From Furcasterigmium furcatum (Eukaryota > Ascomycota > Sordariomycetes > Glomerellales > Plectosphaerellaceae), in contig BCIA01000004.1 of assembly GCA_001599815.1 (NCBI GenBank), forward strand, positions 932,862-996,861: 64,000 nt of DNA. Reading direction: 5' to 3'. Within the stretch, counting starts at the first letter, position 1. Every line of letters starts with the position of its first letter. The notes under the pieces are model-generated. The model ran no database searches, was not told the DNA's origin, and saw nothing but the letters and a program-made list of their open reading frames with translations. The position numbers and the translations under genes were made by a program. This document shows positions 21,373 to 32,200 of this stretch, in pieces.

Positions 21373-23220
21373 TCACCACAGCGGCCCCGAGAATGCCAAG
21401 TGACCCGGAACCTGCGCATCGGACGGCCCCATGAACTGGGCAACCTCCCAAGAAGATGGCTGCTGCTGCTGGCCAGATGCAGCCTGTCTTCCCTGTCCGC
21501 CGCCCTCCCAGCCGCCCATCCCGCCGCCCATCTGCGCCTGCAACTCCCTCCTCGCCTGCATGTACTCCTTGACCCTGGCCGTGGCCTGCTTCCCCGCCCT
21601 GCGCTTGTCGGTCGGGCACCGCATGAGAGGCATCTGGATGATGGCTTCGAAGATTTCCCGCACCTTCTTGGGGGTCTGGTTGTGGCGCTGGGCGACCTCT
21701 TCGAAGGGGAAGACCTCGACGCACGTCTCGGCGATGTCGACGATGATATGTTTGCCGTTGAACTGCGTCTGGGGCTGGCGGACGGGGGGCTGCTTCGCAT
21801 GATGCGGGCCGGGACCGTGGGGGTACCAGGAGGGCAGGTAAAACGAGGGGCCAGTGGCCGTGGACATGGGAGCGACGGGTGCCTGGGGTGTTGTCGTTCC
21901 CCCCTGATGAGATTGGGGGCCTTGCTGATTCCCCTGAGGATAGGTAATGTGCTGGGGAAGTACTTGACCCAGAGGACTAAATAATTGACCTGAGAAGGGG
22001 CCCATGTTGGCTTGCTGTGGCCAAGCTTGAGGGAATCTGCCTGCGAAGTGCTGGGCCTGAGCATTGAGGCCGTACTGGGCACCGGGGTTGGGGGCTAACG
22101 GAGCCAGTGATGCAGCACCCGAGATCATAGCAGCTTGTCTGAGTCTCTTCTGTAGGCAGTGAACGCAAAGACCTTTCCCAGACGGCATGGAGGCGTCGGT
22201 GCAGGCGGTGGTGCCTCCGTCGCTGGCATGGTGAGCGTCAGGGAGTACATGTGTGCCTATATGGTTGGCAGGCTGTGGTGCCTGTCCGGCCAAGTTTGCT
22301 GAAGTGTTGGCCGAGTCGTTGCTGGCCGCAAGCGGTGACCCGAGCGTTCCGTGAGGCTGCTGACCGTTGACAACGCTGGAGGTTTGGCCCTGCGAAGGAT
22401 TTGAGTTCGAACCTGGGCGGTCAGGGCTCGCAGAAGGGTCGTTGGTGGACAGAGATACTTTGCGAAGACTTGTCGAAAGAGCAGGCGCAGGTGCCTCTAG
22501 AGGCGTCTGCGATTTGTCGAGGGCAGCACTTTCAGGCTCGGCCGTTTGGTGTTCTTCATGTGGACGCACCGAAGAAGCGTCCTTCGGTGCCACGGGTGCT
22601 GTGTCTGCCGATGGAACAGTAGTGTCTTTGGGCAGCGTGGCCATCACGGCAGGGTTGGGCTGCGGAAGGGCTGTATCCCGCTGAGAACATGCCGCGGCGG
22701 TCGCCGGAAGGTCTGGGTTGCGAAAACTGGTCTGCCTCTCAACCAGCAGCAGAGCGGGCGAAATGTGCTGAGGAAGCTGCTTCGGGGACAATGCCACAGA
22801 GCTCCGAGGGCCGGTGGATGGTGCCGTCCATAGGTTCTCGAACATGTCGGAGTTTCCGAGGGCTGGTGCGGAACAACCCCTCAATGGGTCAGATTCAGGG
22901 GCTGGCTGGATAGGAGGTTGTTTGCAGCTCGCCGCGCTCAGTGTCCGTCCGGGCCGGTCAGCCATTCCCGTCTCATGGCATGGCTTCGGAGCCGCAACGG
23001 CAGGGAGGACTGGATGTGTGGTTGGTGCATCGTAGTGGTCGACCTTCCGCTTCTTCACGGGGTTGGCCGACACAAACTGAACCTCGTCGCTGTCCCGCTT
23101 GGCCGGGACGGCGGCAGCAGGGGAGTGTGCGAGATGATGAGGAGACGGCAGATGTGTCCCTGCCGGGGGCACGATGATCCCGTGAGGAGTGAAGGAGTAG
23201 TACGGGAAGCGCCCTGCCAT
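21373..23220 (-). CDS. Large disordered protein with conserved C-terminal helical block
   Basis: Single exon of 615 residues from ATG 23220 (MAGRFPYYSF); the frame is open for 49 more codons upstream but that part looks like leader. Most of the protein is Ser/Pro/Gln-rich and disordered, with a KKRK nuclear-type signal near residue 55. A compact block near residues 490-570 (GKHIIVDIAETCVEVFPFEE, QRHNQTPKKVREIFEAIIQ, then a KEYMQARRELQAQ helix) looks folded and could be a helix-turn-helix. A CVHCLQK motif lies mid-protein. I do not recognise the family. A nuclear regulatory role is only inferred from the KKRK signal and composition. Confidence 0.65.
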   Translation of the reverse strand: MAGRFPYYSFTPHGIIVPPAGTHLPSPHHLAHSPAAAVPAKRDSDEVQFVSANPVKKRKVDHYDAPTTHPVLPAVAAPKPCHETGMADRPGRTLSAASCKQPPIQPAPESDPLRGCSAPALGNSDMFENLWTAPSTGPRSSVALSPKQLPQHISPALLLVERQTSFRNPDLPATAAACSQRDTALPQPNPAVMATLPKDTTVPSADTAPVAPKDASSVRPHEEHQTAEPESAALDKSQTPLEAPAPALSTSLRKVSLSTNDPSASPDRPGSNSNPSQGQTSSVVNGQQPHGTLGSPLAASNDSANTSANLAGQAPQPANHIGTHVLPDAHHASDGGTTACTDASMPSGKGLCVHCLQKRLRQAAMISGAASLAPLAPNPGAQYGLNAQAQHFAGRFPQAWPQQANMGPFSGQLFSPLGQVLPQHITYPQGNQQGPQSHQGGTTTPQAPVAPMSTATGPSFYLPSWYPHGPGPHHAKQPPVRQPQTQFNGKHIIVDIAETCVEVFPFEEVAQRHNQTPKKVREIFEAIIQMPLMRCPTDKRRAGKQATARVKEYMQARRELQAQMGGGMGGWEGGGQGRQAASGQQQQPSSWEVAQFMGPSDAQVPGHLAFSGPLW

Positions 23221-23737
23221 GGCTGGTATGCAACGGGCTGAGAACTTCAAACGGTTGCTGAGAGTTGAGAGAATTGTCGCTCCTGTATATTTGAGCCACC
23301 CGAGTTCAGGGCCTGATCCGCCAGCCCAAGCGCAGTGATAGGATTTTACGAGATGAAAAGGATGCATCTAGCATCTCAAAGATGTGTTGAGAAAGCTCCC
23401 ACTGCAGACAAGAGGCGTTTGTGATGGGAGGTGAGCTGCAGCAAAGAGCGCTTCATTGTTTGCTCCATCTTGACTTTCACTCCTGTTTGACTGTGAGTTG
23501 AGGATATCTTGCAGCACGGCGATCAGCCATTTCCTCACTCACATCGTTCACAGGCATGGTTTCCCCCATTCATGGCTTGGAGGAGGTATCCGAGTCTGCT
23601 TCACACACTGGAAGTACGCAGATGTGACATGTTAAGACGAGACGGTTCGGGGAGACTCGGGCACGTCAAAACCGATACGATTACAGTCTGAAAGAATCCG
23701 GGAACCCTCAAGGAAACCAATCCATACACCCGGCTCC
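23221..23737. other. Intergenic region
   Basis: This 517-bp region lies between the start of the disordered-protein gene and the stop of the seven-span membrane gene, both on the minus strand. It presumably contains the promoter of the former. No distinct element is seen. Confidence 0.4.
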
Positions 23738-25217
23738 TCAAGTGTTCTGCCTGTTGTTGTTCTGCTCGCCCACCCCGTTCCTGACATCAAGTTCCTGACT
23801 GGACTGCAAGCCGTCATTCTTTCCCAGCTCGTGCGCCGCTACCTGCCCCGTCGGCAGTTCGCTGTCTTGACGGGCTATACCTCCCGGGTCCTGGCCTGGC
23901 GGATAAAAGTATTCGCCCTGCTGTTGTTGTGGTGGCGGCGATCCCTGCCATCCATACGGTATTTGGTATTGCGGTTGTTGTGGGTGGTGCTGGTACTGCC
24001 CTTGGTACTGCTGCTGTGGCATGCCGCCTTGGGGATATGCCCCCTGCTGGAAGGCCATGGGCTGTTGCATGTGCGGCTGACCGTACATGGGGCGCGGTTG
24101 TACGATCAGTGTCGGGATGACGCCGCCCATCCACGGCTGAAGGGTAGTCCAGACGCCTCGTCTCTTGTGGACGCCGATGCTGAACAGCATGACCAGGATG
24201 ACGCCGTAGAGGATGATGCCCAGGAAGACGTCGCCCCCGTACTCGGCGCGGGCAGTGGGTATGACGACGGGGCCGTTTTCGGGGAGGATCCAGAGGGCGG
24301 AGACGATGAGGAACCAGATCCATCGGCCCAGGTTGAGGAGAGCCGCGAACAGGTAGTTGATGGCCGACTGCAATTGTGCGTTAGATACAGCTACCAGAAC
24401 CTCTTCCAGGGATGATTCACCGTGCGAGGCTTTACTCTGCTGTAGTAGTGCATGACGATGGACGCGTATATCAGAACTCCAAGGCTGAGGCAGAAGCTGA
24501 TGACATTGTATGAGCCGCTAATCCGGCGGAACGCGGTGACCCTGTCCGCGTAGGACTCGATGGCATGGATGACCTGAGCCTGGGTGTGCGAGTCTCTGTC
24601 CCTCCAACGAAGGACTGCGTACCACTGGCTTCGGACTGGACCGTTGTGAAGCGCGGCTTGGGTTATCGCGAGGATGACGAGGATCATTCCGATCGACATG
24701 GCGCTCCAGCGGAGGGCTCGCTGGGAAGTCCGTCGTTCCTTCGCCAGGGCGAACATGAGGCCGTTGCCGAGCTCGACCAAGGTCATCGCCAGGCAAACCT
24801 CGCTGACCCGCGTGAAGAGGAGCCCAGCAGAGCCTGCTCGCACCCTGACATCGTAGGCGAGAGTGATGGTGTTGTACGAGGCGATATCCGAGGCGGTCCA
24901 CGGTCGACCCCGCCACTGCTGTACCCGGACATCGGCAAAGTCGGCTGCCGTCAGAAGCGGCAAGCCTCTGTCAGATGGCTGTGTTAGCTGATAGACGAGG
25001 AGCAGCGCAGACTATCGACATACATGATCTGCGCGATGAAAGCCAACTTGAGCCACCATACGAACGCGACGCGGGCGGGATCACTGCGTGCGCGGACCGT
25101 GCAGAGGGAGGTGAAGAAGAAGACGGCAAGCACGAATGCAGTGCCGGCTGTTGTAAAGCCGCGGACAAATGTCCAGATCTCGAGCTCATCCCAGAGGGCG
25201 TCGGCGTCATAGTCCAT
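23738..25217 (-). CDS. Seven-transmembrane fungal membrane protein with Gln/Pro-rich tail
   Basis: Three exons, 25024-25217, 24421-24967 and 23738-24367, give 456 residues with consistent phases. Seven hydrophobic helices are visible: one near residue 20, another around WWLKLAFIAQI, then VCLAMTLVELGNGLMFAL, SIGMILVILAITQAAL, NVISFCLSLGVLIYASIV, WIWFLIVSALWIL and GIILYGVILVMLFSIGV. The last 110 residues are Gln/Pro/Tyr-rich (QQQYQGQYQHHPQQ) and probably cytosolic. The arrangement resembles fungal orphan 7TM proteins; no ligand or family is claimed. The end of intron 2 has a good TCTAACG branch. Confidence 0.8.
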
Positions 25218-25819
25218 GGCGACTCGATTCACTCTACCTCAGCGCAGGGAAGAAACAATACTGCCCCGGGACCGTCCCATTTCCCAAGTCTTGGGCCAGG
25301 CCGTTTGACTATATAGGGGCAGGCCATGGCGGGCGGCAGAGAATCAGGCTGAGCGAGAGTCGAGTGAGCGCCGGGTCCGCACATGGGCTCGACTGCTCGG
25401 TCTAGGAATTATTGACAACAAGTCGCCATAGGTCCTGCTGCTGCGCCGCAGAATTAAGTGATCAGTTCATAAGACGGCGCGTAGATAGACCGGCTCGCAG
25501 CCTTGCCATGCATTGCGCAGCCAGAGCCAAGAACACCATGTTGACATATCAAAATGCAGCACGGCGAACGGACGTTGATGGAGGTTGGCGGCGGTTGGAG
25601 CACTGAGGCGCTGTGGCTGGTGCCAGCTCCGTCAGCCACAACGCGGGGCGGCACCTCCAGGTCTCCACTGTTGTGGAGCTTCGACCATCCATCTCTCATC
25701 AGGCTTCCTCACCTCTACAACACAACTTCCTTCCCACTAACAGCGTGCCAAACTTTCAGACCTCTCAAATTTGACCATACTCGCACTCTGCACAATCGCC
25801 ACAAAAGTCAACCGCCACC
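25218..25819. promoter_or_regulatory. Divergent promoter region, membrane protein and CSN6
   Basis: This 602-bp region lies between opposite starts. The right end is a pyrimidine-rich leader before the CSN6 ATG (CCACCATG context). No further element is assigned. Confidence 0.5.
25308..25317 (-). promoter_or_regulatory. Possible TATA box of the seven-span membrane gene
   Basis: ACTATATAGG lies about 95 bp upstream of the ATG at 25217, isolated in GC-rich DNA. The core is palindromic, so orientation is not informative. Confidence 0.4.
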
Positions 25820-27129
25820 ATGTCGACCGAGGCGGGCTCCGTGCCCAGCAACCCCCTCCTCTCGAACCAGTCGTCCGAGCTCCAGGCCGTCCTCCACCCT
25901 CTCGTCCTCCTCAGCATCTCCGACTACATCACGCGGCACACACTCAGAGAGCAGACGGGCCCCATCGTAGGCGGCTTGATGGGGCAGCACAATGGCAGGG
26001 AAGTGACCATCGAACACGCCTTCGACCTCCGTGTCGAGCACGACGCCGAGTCGCCCTACCAGTATCGTCTGCACATGGAAGGGACCCTGGAGCGGATAGA
26101 GCAGAGTGAGTGGCCCGAGGAAACCAGCCAGAGACACCCGTGCTGACGATGATTGCAGTGCGCCTCGTGCACAAGGACCGAAATCTCGACTTCGTCGGCT
26201 GGTACACCCTCCTCCCCAGATCCGGCCCCTCCTCCGAGCTGGTCCATCTGCAGACAGAGATCCTCAACCACGTCAACGAGTCCGCCATCCTCCTCGGCTT
26301 CCACACCGAGGAGCTCCTCGTTCACTCCGTCGGCGGAAAGCTGCCCCTCACCGTCTACGAGAGCAACTACGAGGTCGACGACACCGCGGCCAAGCCCGAT
26401 ACCGAGGGCGACAAGAAGATGCACGAGGACGGCGAGCCCCCGGTCGCCCTGAGACTGCGCTTCCGCGAGATCGGGTGCACCGTCGAGACGGGCGAGGCCG
26501 AGATGATCAGCATGGACTTTGTCGCGCGGGGAAGCGGCAACGCCACGGCCGTCGAGCCCCCCAAGGAGAAGAAGGCCGCCCAGAAGCCCAAGACGGCAAA
26601 GGACAAGGGCAAGGGCCGGGAGGAGGCCAAGCCCGCCCCGGACGCCGAAAACGTCGTCCTCTCCCCCGAAGAGGAGGAGATGATGTCCGCCCTCACCGCA
26701 AAGGCAAACGCCACCAAGATGCTCCATTCCCGCATCCGCCTCATCTCCGCCTACCTCGACCGCCTCCCCGCGGGCTACATCACGGGCACCGAGCCGGCGG
26801 CCCTGCCCGGGTCCCCGGAGCAGACGGCCCCTTCCCACACCATCCTCCGCCAGATCCAGGCCCTCGTCGGCCGCCTCGACCTCATCGAACCCTCCAACAC
26901 CGCCGCCTTCCGCCACGAGCTCCTCTGCGAGAAGAACGACGTCGACCTCGTCTCCCTCCTCACAGACGCCATGCAGAGCCTCCAGCAGATCCGCGAGGTC
27001 GGCCGCAAATTCGACATCGTCGACAGCGCAAAGGCCCGAGACCAGCGCGCGAGGAACCCCGGCTGGGACTTGCCCCAGGTCGGCAAGCCCGGCGGCTATG
27101 TCCCAGGCGCGGAGAATATGATGCTTTGA
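25820..27129 (+). CDS. csn6: COP9 signalosome subunit 6 (MPN- domain)
   Basis: Two exons, 25820-26105 and 26159-27129, give 418 residues. The N-terminal MPN domain (about residues 20-160) shows HPLVLLSISDYITRH, GPIVGGLMGQHNGREVTIEH and LVHKDRNLDFVGWY. The JAMM zinc ligands are absent, as expected for the inactive subunit that pairs with CSN5 in the deneddylase complex acting on cullins. A Lys-rich linker (EKKAAQKPKTAKDKGKGREE) leads to a C-terminal helical region. The splice joins ERIEQ to MRLVHKD, restoring the family sequence. The 3' end faces the dehydrogenase gene. Confidence 0.95.
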
Positions 27130-27831
27130 TCGGGGGCATAGCGCGGGTATAATATGAGTTCGACCAAGAAATACTGCTTCCGGAATGGATGGGTAACGAA
27201 TGCATGGCGTTTGAGGAGTTTCGTGCTTTGAGGTGGTGGGCAATTCATATCGGCCGACGAGGTCACCGCGGCCGCGGACACTTGCATGCTGAGCTGCCAC
27301 GCGAGGGTAGGCTAGACGGACAGATAGACTCCGCCATAGATCTCTCCCCCACAAGTCATCCTTTGAAGCGATCCATCCCCCTTGGACTGAGCGGTCGGTG
27401 TCACGTCGACTTTGCCTCCCCGAAGAATTCTCGTATTGCACGTCCGCAACACCTTCAGTCTAACATGTCTATCCATATTCTGGGGTGGGTGTCCTTCCAG
27501 AAAGCAGTCTACCCGCCCTTTCCCACCACCATCGGTGAAAATGTGACGCGAGAGAAGAAAGCAATAGGCCGCCAGAACGCAAAACCAAACGTGCCTCCCC
27601 CCTGCAATGTAACCACAGCCACGCAAGAAAAAACATGATCGACTGGCCAGAAAAAGCCCGCACTGCACCAATATCAGGCCGACCGGCCAAGGATGACAAG
27701 TCCAACCGCTGCAGGCTGTGCCTCGTCTATCTCCCATCTTGCCAAAACGAGAGGTGGCTGCAGGATAGGGGGCCGGGCCCGACAGTGTGGTCGAAGGACC
27801 ACCACAACCATGCAGCCAGCAATGCCGCGTT
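27130..27831. other. Convergent 3' intergenic region
   Basis: This 702-bp region lies between the stops of CSN6 and the dehydrogenase. It is probably 3' UTR sequence; the frames inside have no recognisable product. Confidence 0.5.
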
Positions 27832-29281
27832 TTAAGCCTCAATGACCACCTTCAACACCAGGTTTCCCTCATCATCGACCGTTCGGCTGGCTAGTTCAAA
27901 AGCCTTCGACGCGTTGTGAAGGCCCTTGAAGCGGTGAGTGACCATGTCGTCCAAGCTGGGGATGCCCGCTCGGCCCTTGGCGCAGAGGAGCTGGATACCT
28001 GTCGGGTAAGTATTGGCATAGCGGAAGATTCCCAGAATGTCAATCTCCCGAAGGTGTGCGACAGAGAGAGGCAGGGTCTGCACGGGTGTGCCCATGCCAA
28101 CCATGATCACTTTGCCACCAGGTTTGGTTGCGTACAAACTAGTGTGCATGCAAACCTCCTTGCCAGTGCACTCAAACGCGATATCAACACCTTCGTGCTC
28201 GTCTTCATCCTCGAGCTCCTCGGCCGGCCTTGTGACGGCGAGCAGCTCGGCAGCCAGAGACTTTGCGCCATCAAACTTGCCCTGGATGCTCTGGACAGAG
28301 AATATGCTGGCGGGCGTCATCATGCCTGGGTCTGCGGGCGTTGAGGCACCAGAGCTTGCGGAAGAATGATGCAGATTGTTAGGAACAACGTAGCCGTGGG
28401 TCGCAAATCCTTTCTTGATGGCATAGTTGACACGCCCGGCGTCAACATCCGTAATGGTGACATCCGAGCAGCCTGCCTGTCGTGCCATGGCCGCAGTGAG
28501 CAGCCCGACGGTTCCGGCGCCGATAACCAGGGCCGTCGAGCCTGGCTCAGGTTTTGCCCTGTTGACGGCATGTATCGCAACGGACAGAGGCTCAAGAAGA
28601 GCGGCGGCGTCAAAAGACACGTGTTCGGGAATCTTGTGACACCAGTAGGCGGGGTGGTTGATCTTGTCTTGCAAGGTGCCTTGGTAGTGAGGGAACGTCT
28701 TTGCACTACTCCGAAACCTCAGCTTCTTGCAGAGGTTGTATCTTCCTTTCCGGCAGGTGCTGCATTGACTGCAGGGGACGCCGACCTCGAGGGCGACACG
28801 GTCGCCAATCCTGAAGCCCTTAACCTCCGGTCCGATGGCAATCACCACTCCAGAAGATTCATGACCCAGAGAGAGAGGCTGGCAAGCACAAAGATCGCCA
28901 TTGGCAAACTTCTTGTAGTAGCTCACATCAGAACCGCAGATGCCCGTCTTTTTGATGGCGATCTGAAGCTGGCCAACGCCTGGGTCCTCGATGGTCCTTG
29001 TTTCCTGGGTATCCAAGTCAGCTCTACCCCAGAGACGATTTCGAGGATGGGCGGGAATAGGCGAGAATAGGCGAGGCAACCACCTGCAGACGGCGCGGGA
29101 TATTTGTGTAACGCAAGCCAAACCCCACGGGGCAGGCCTGGGATGGAGTGATGTGAGAAGAGCTTACCATGCGAAGGTCTCTTGGGCCATGCAAAACCGA
29201 TGCATTGATCTTGGAAGGCTTGGAGCCGTAAACGGGGAGCTGCATTGGGGCAGGCTCCTCACCCATGGCGACTGGAGCCAT
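27832..29281 (-). CDS. Zinc-dependent sorbitol/polyol dehydrogenase-like protein (MDR family)
   Basis: Two exons, 29168-29281 and 27832-29004, give 428 residues. It is a medium-chain dehydrogenase of the sorbitol / L-iditol 2-dehydrogenase group. The catalytic zinc site is GICGSDVSYY with GHES; the structural zinc site is CSQCSTCRKGRYNLC; the Rossmann motif is GAGTVG, followed by TDVDAGR, whose Asp predicts NAD+. Such enzymes oxidise sorbitol or xylitol to ketoses. The protein is longer than the usual 350-380: residues about 246-309 contain an expanded Ser/Thr/Pro and acidic stretch (SSASSGASTPADPGMMTP, later EELEDEDEHE) inside the coenzyme domain. The substrate could also be arabinitol or another polyol. 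Confidence 0.9.
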
Positions 29282-32200
29282 AGTGACGTAGAAAGTCTGG
29301 GTTGGCGTGGGATGGGAGTGGGATATTGAGCTGTGACGGAGCCAGACGAGAAAGATGCCAGGGACCGACTGCCTATTGGGGGAGGTATCGATCAGGGGAT
29401 TGGCTTAGATGAGAGGTGAGTGAGGCAACGGGAGCTGACAAGCGCGGGGGTCGTCTGCGAGCAATAAATAGCACGGCCTATAGAGGTGTGAAAGATTCAG
29501 ACTCAAAGACGGGTAGGATATGTAGAAGGGCAAGCTTGGGTGGACAAGAGGTGGCGGGACGTCCTCAGATGTAGAGACATTTATCCTCCAGAAGACGACA
29601 TATCAAGGGGTGAGATCATGGCACATCACAGTCCGTCTTCGCAAGCAGCTCGCACCCCACCGGCACGGCTCTGCCCCGTAGGTAAGGTAGGTGACGGATG
29701 TCGTTCTTCGTGTGTCAATCATCTCATTTTCCCAGCAGCGTCCAGGGGTGGCCGTCCGTCGAGGAACGAAGGGGAGCTGCAGGGCTCTGCGCGTGTCGAG
29801 GGGACAGCACCAGACGGGCTGACGAGACACAGCCAGTCAAAGGTGAAAGGGTTATCGCGGGCCAAGGGGTCATGTCCTCATCCAGGCAATCTCGGGAAAT
29901 CGTCCTGCGAGAGAGTGATGCTAGCCCCATATGTTCGAGGAAGGGAAAGCTTGGAGCGGCGACGATGGGCGGCGGCGATAGTCGGAGGCAAGTGGAGGAC
30001 GAGGGGGAAGAGAGGCCGAGCAGCCTGCAGGACGGCGCGAGGTGGGCAGGGATGGGATGGCGATGACACCCTGTTAAAATGGCGCCTGCATTTGATCGCG
30101 CGAGGCAGAAGTAAGTAGTGAGGCCGACCGCCGCGATGTCCCTGTCACCGCCGTCCGTCCTCGTCCGTATGTAGTTCAGAGTTGACGTGCTCGTCCCGGG
30201 CCGGTCCCTGTTGACAGCGACATGACATGGGCCATGCAGGATGGCCCGAGCGACGGGAGAGGATGGATGGCAACCGAGAACTTGGAAGCCCAGACCCTTG
30301 CGAGCGGGCGTTCATCCCATGAGCGGCGAGCGGCGGAGCGACTGGATGTCCAAAAATTCCTTCATAGTGCGCACACTTGACATTGGGATCTTCACACTGG
30401 AGGACCATCCAAGCAACCAAGTACATGTTGAGAGCGAGGTGGTGAGGGCTGCGGCGGGATATGTATTGCAAGGAGGAGCACCGCGGATGCTGGCGTGACT
30501 CGAGAATCGTATAACCGGGCGTCTTGGACGGGAGCTGGACCGAATCCGATTCGTCCAAATGAGCCGTTGGTGGGTGGTGTTGGCGGTGGTGCTTCAGACT
30601 GGGATGAGCTGTCACTTGAGGCATCTCGATCCTCCGGCCTGATATTCGGTCTGCCATGAGTGCATGGTACAGACTGGCAACCAGCGCTTCCACTGGATGA
30701 GCTGCCTGGTGCTGTGGCAAAGAACGACAAGGTTGCTGTGCTCGAGGTTGAAGGGAGTGGAGGCGAGAAAAAGTCGAGACAAGGATATGACAGAAAACCC
30801 GGCCTGGGATCTGCCTCGGCCGGAAGCTACGACTGGAGTATCTTGCCTTCCCACCCAAAACTCAGTGAGCAGGAGCCTCCCGATGGCGGCTGCCGTTGTT
30901 TGCTCCAGGCGGGGCCCCACACGAGCTTTGGGTGAGGTGCCCGAGGTGTGATGGAAGGTGCAGCTGGGAACTGGAATCCTGCTCAAATATCCCGTCGCGT
31001 GGCAGGTGCTGTTCGAGTTCAGTTGGAGGTTTCGATCAGCTACCCCAACCTCCATCCTCCTCCTCCACTTCATCTCCCCCAACCGTCCGTCATCTTCGAG
31101 GGCGTTCATCTGTCTCCCGGGTTCTAGACTTCATCTGCAAGGTCCAGATAGAACGAGGCTCGCAACACCTTGATGGTGACACCGCACTTGCTGTCCATCC
31201 ATCTCCAACGACACCCTGCCGACGGGTGCATGGAGGCAGGCGGCGTGCGTGCATCGACCAGGGAACATCCTGTCTCGGCGCCTGCAGCCATTTACCCGCC
31301 GTTGCCTCAGAAAGCTCCTTGTCGGCTGTCTGAGCAAGCTGTGCCTGCATCTGCCGTTTCTGTACCGGTGTCGCCATTTTCGGCTCAGTTTGTTCGGACA
31401 ACGATCCGGCACATTTCGCGAGGTCCGAATCGCCGCACCTGGCGACTGATCCATGTTTGGCGCGAATACGATCTCCAACCTATCTGTGTCCTTGGCGTCA
31501 CTGCGGAATTCACCCTTCTGTCATCAACCATGTTGAACCTCGTTGACGACAGTAGATACCGGCAGCTTTGTTCTCTCCCGGTACTACAGCACCTTGTCTC
31601 TACCGAGAGTGTCCTGCAAGATCCTGCAAATGAGCAACGACATGGCTGTGCGCCATCAGTCTCGCCAATCTCACCCCAGCCTTGATCAGTCAGATGGATA
31701 TTTATTTGATGGCCGACTCACTTCCATCGGAGCACCTGCTCCCACCGAAAATTTGGCTCCCAGCCGGCTTGCTCGGGTGATCCTGGCCGCAGGGATTTTT
31801 CTCGCTTTCTCCACGCGCCATAATTACGGCACCAACAGTTCTCGACGTCAACCACTTGATGGGTCGTGAAGGCCGGCGTCACAATTACCCCGCGAATCAT
31901 GTCGTGCAGGCACCTCCAAGCCAGGGAGCATGGCATGCGGGAGTCCGAAGGGTCCATGCTCTCTCATGCCGTCTGATTTGATGGTCACAATTGGCACGGA
32001 ACAGCAGGTGCCCTAGGCATCCCCATCGTTTTCTCAGAAAGACGACGTGTTACCGATTCCAGCTTCGGCATTTCGGTGCGTGAGCCTTGGGTTTGGAAGC
32101 CCCGGGGGCCGCCGGCTCTGAGCCCGCGACAATTGCGTTTCCTATTCCACACCCTTTCAACGCCAGAGCCACAGGGTCCAGGCCATATTCTGTGAAGATT

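Noticed and set aside
26056..27441. 461-codon minus-strand frame over CSN6
   Set aside because: Antisense shadow; CSN6 on the plus strand has conserved MPN sequence and correct splicing.
30145..30858. 237-codon minus-strand open frame in the gene-poor interval
   Set aside because: Composition is His/Arg/Pro/Ser-rich without hydrophobic core, overlapped by other long frames, and no motif or splice context supports it.
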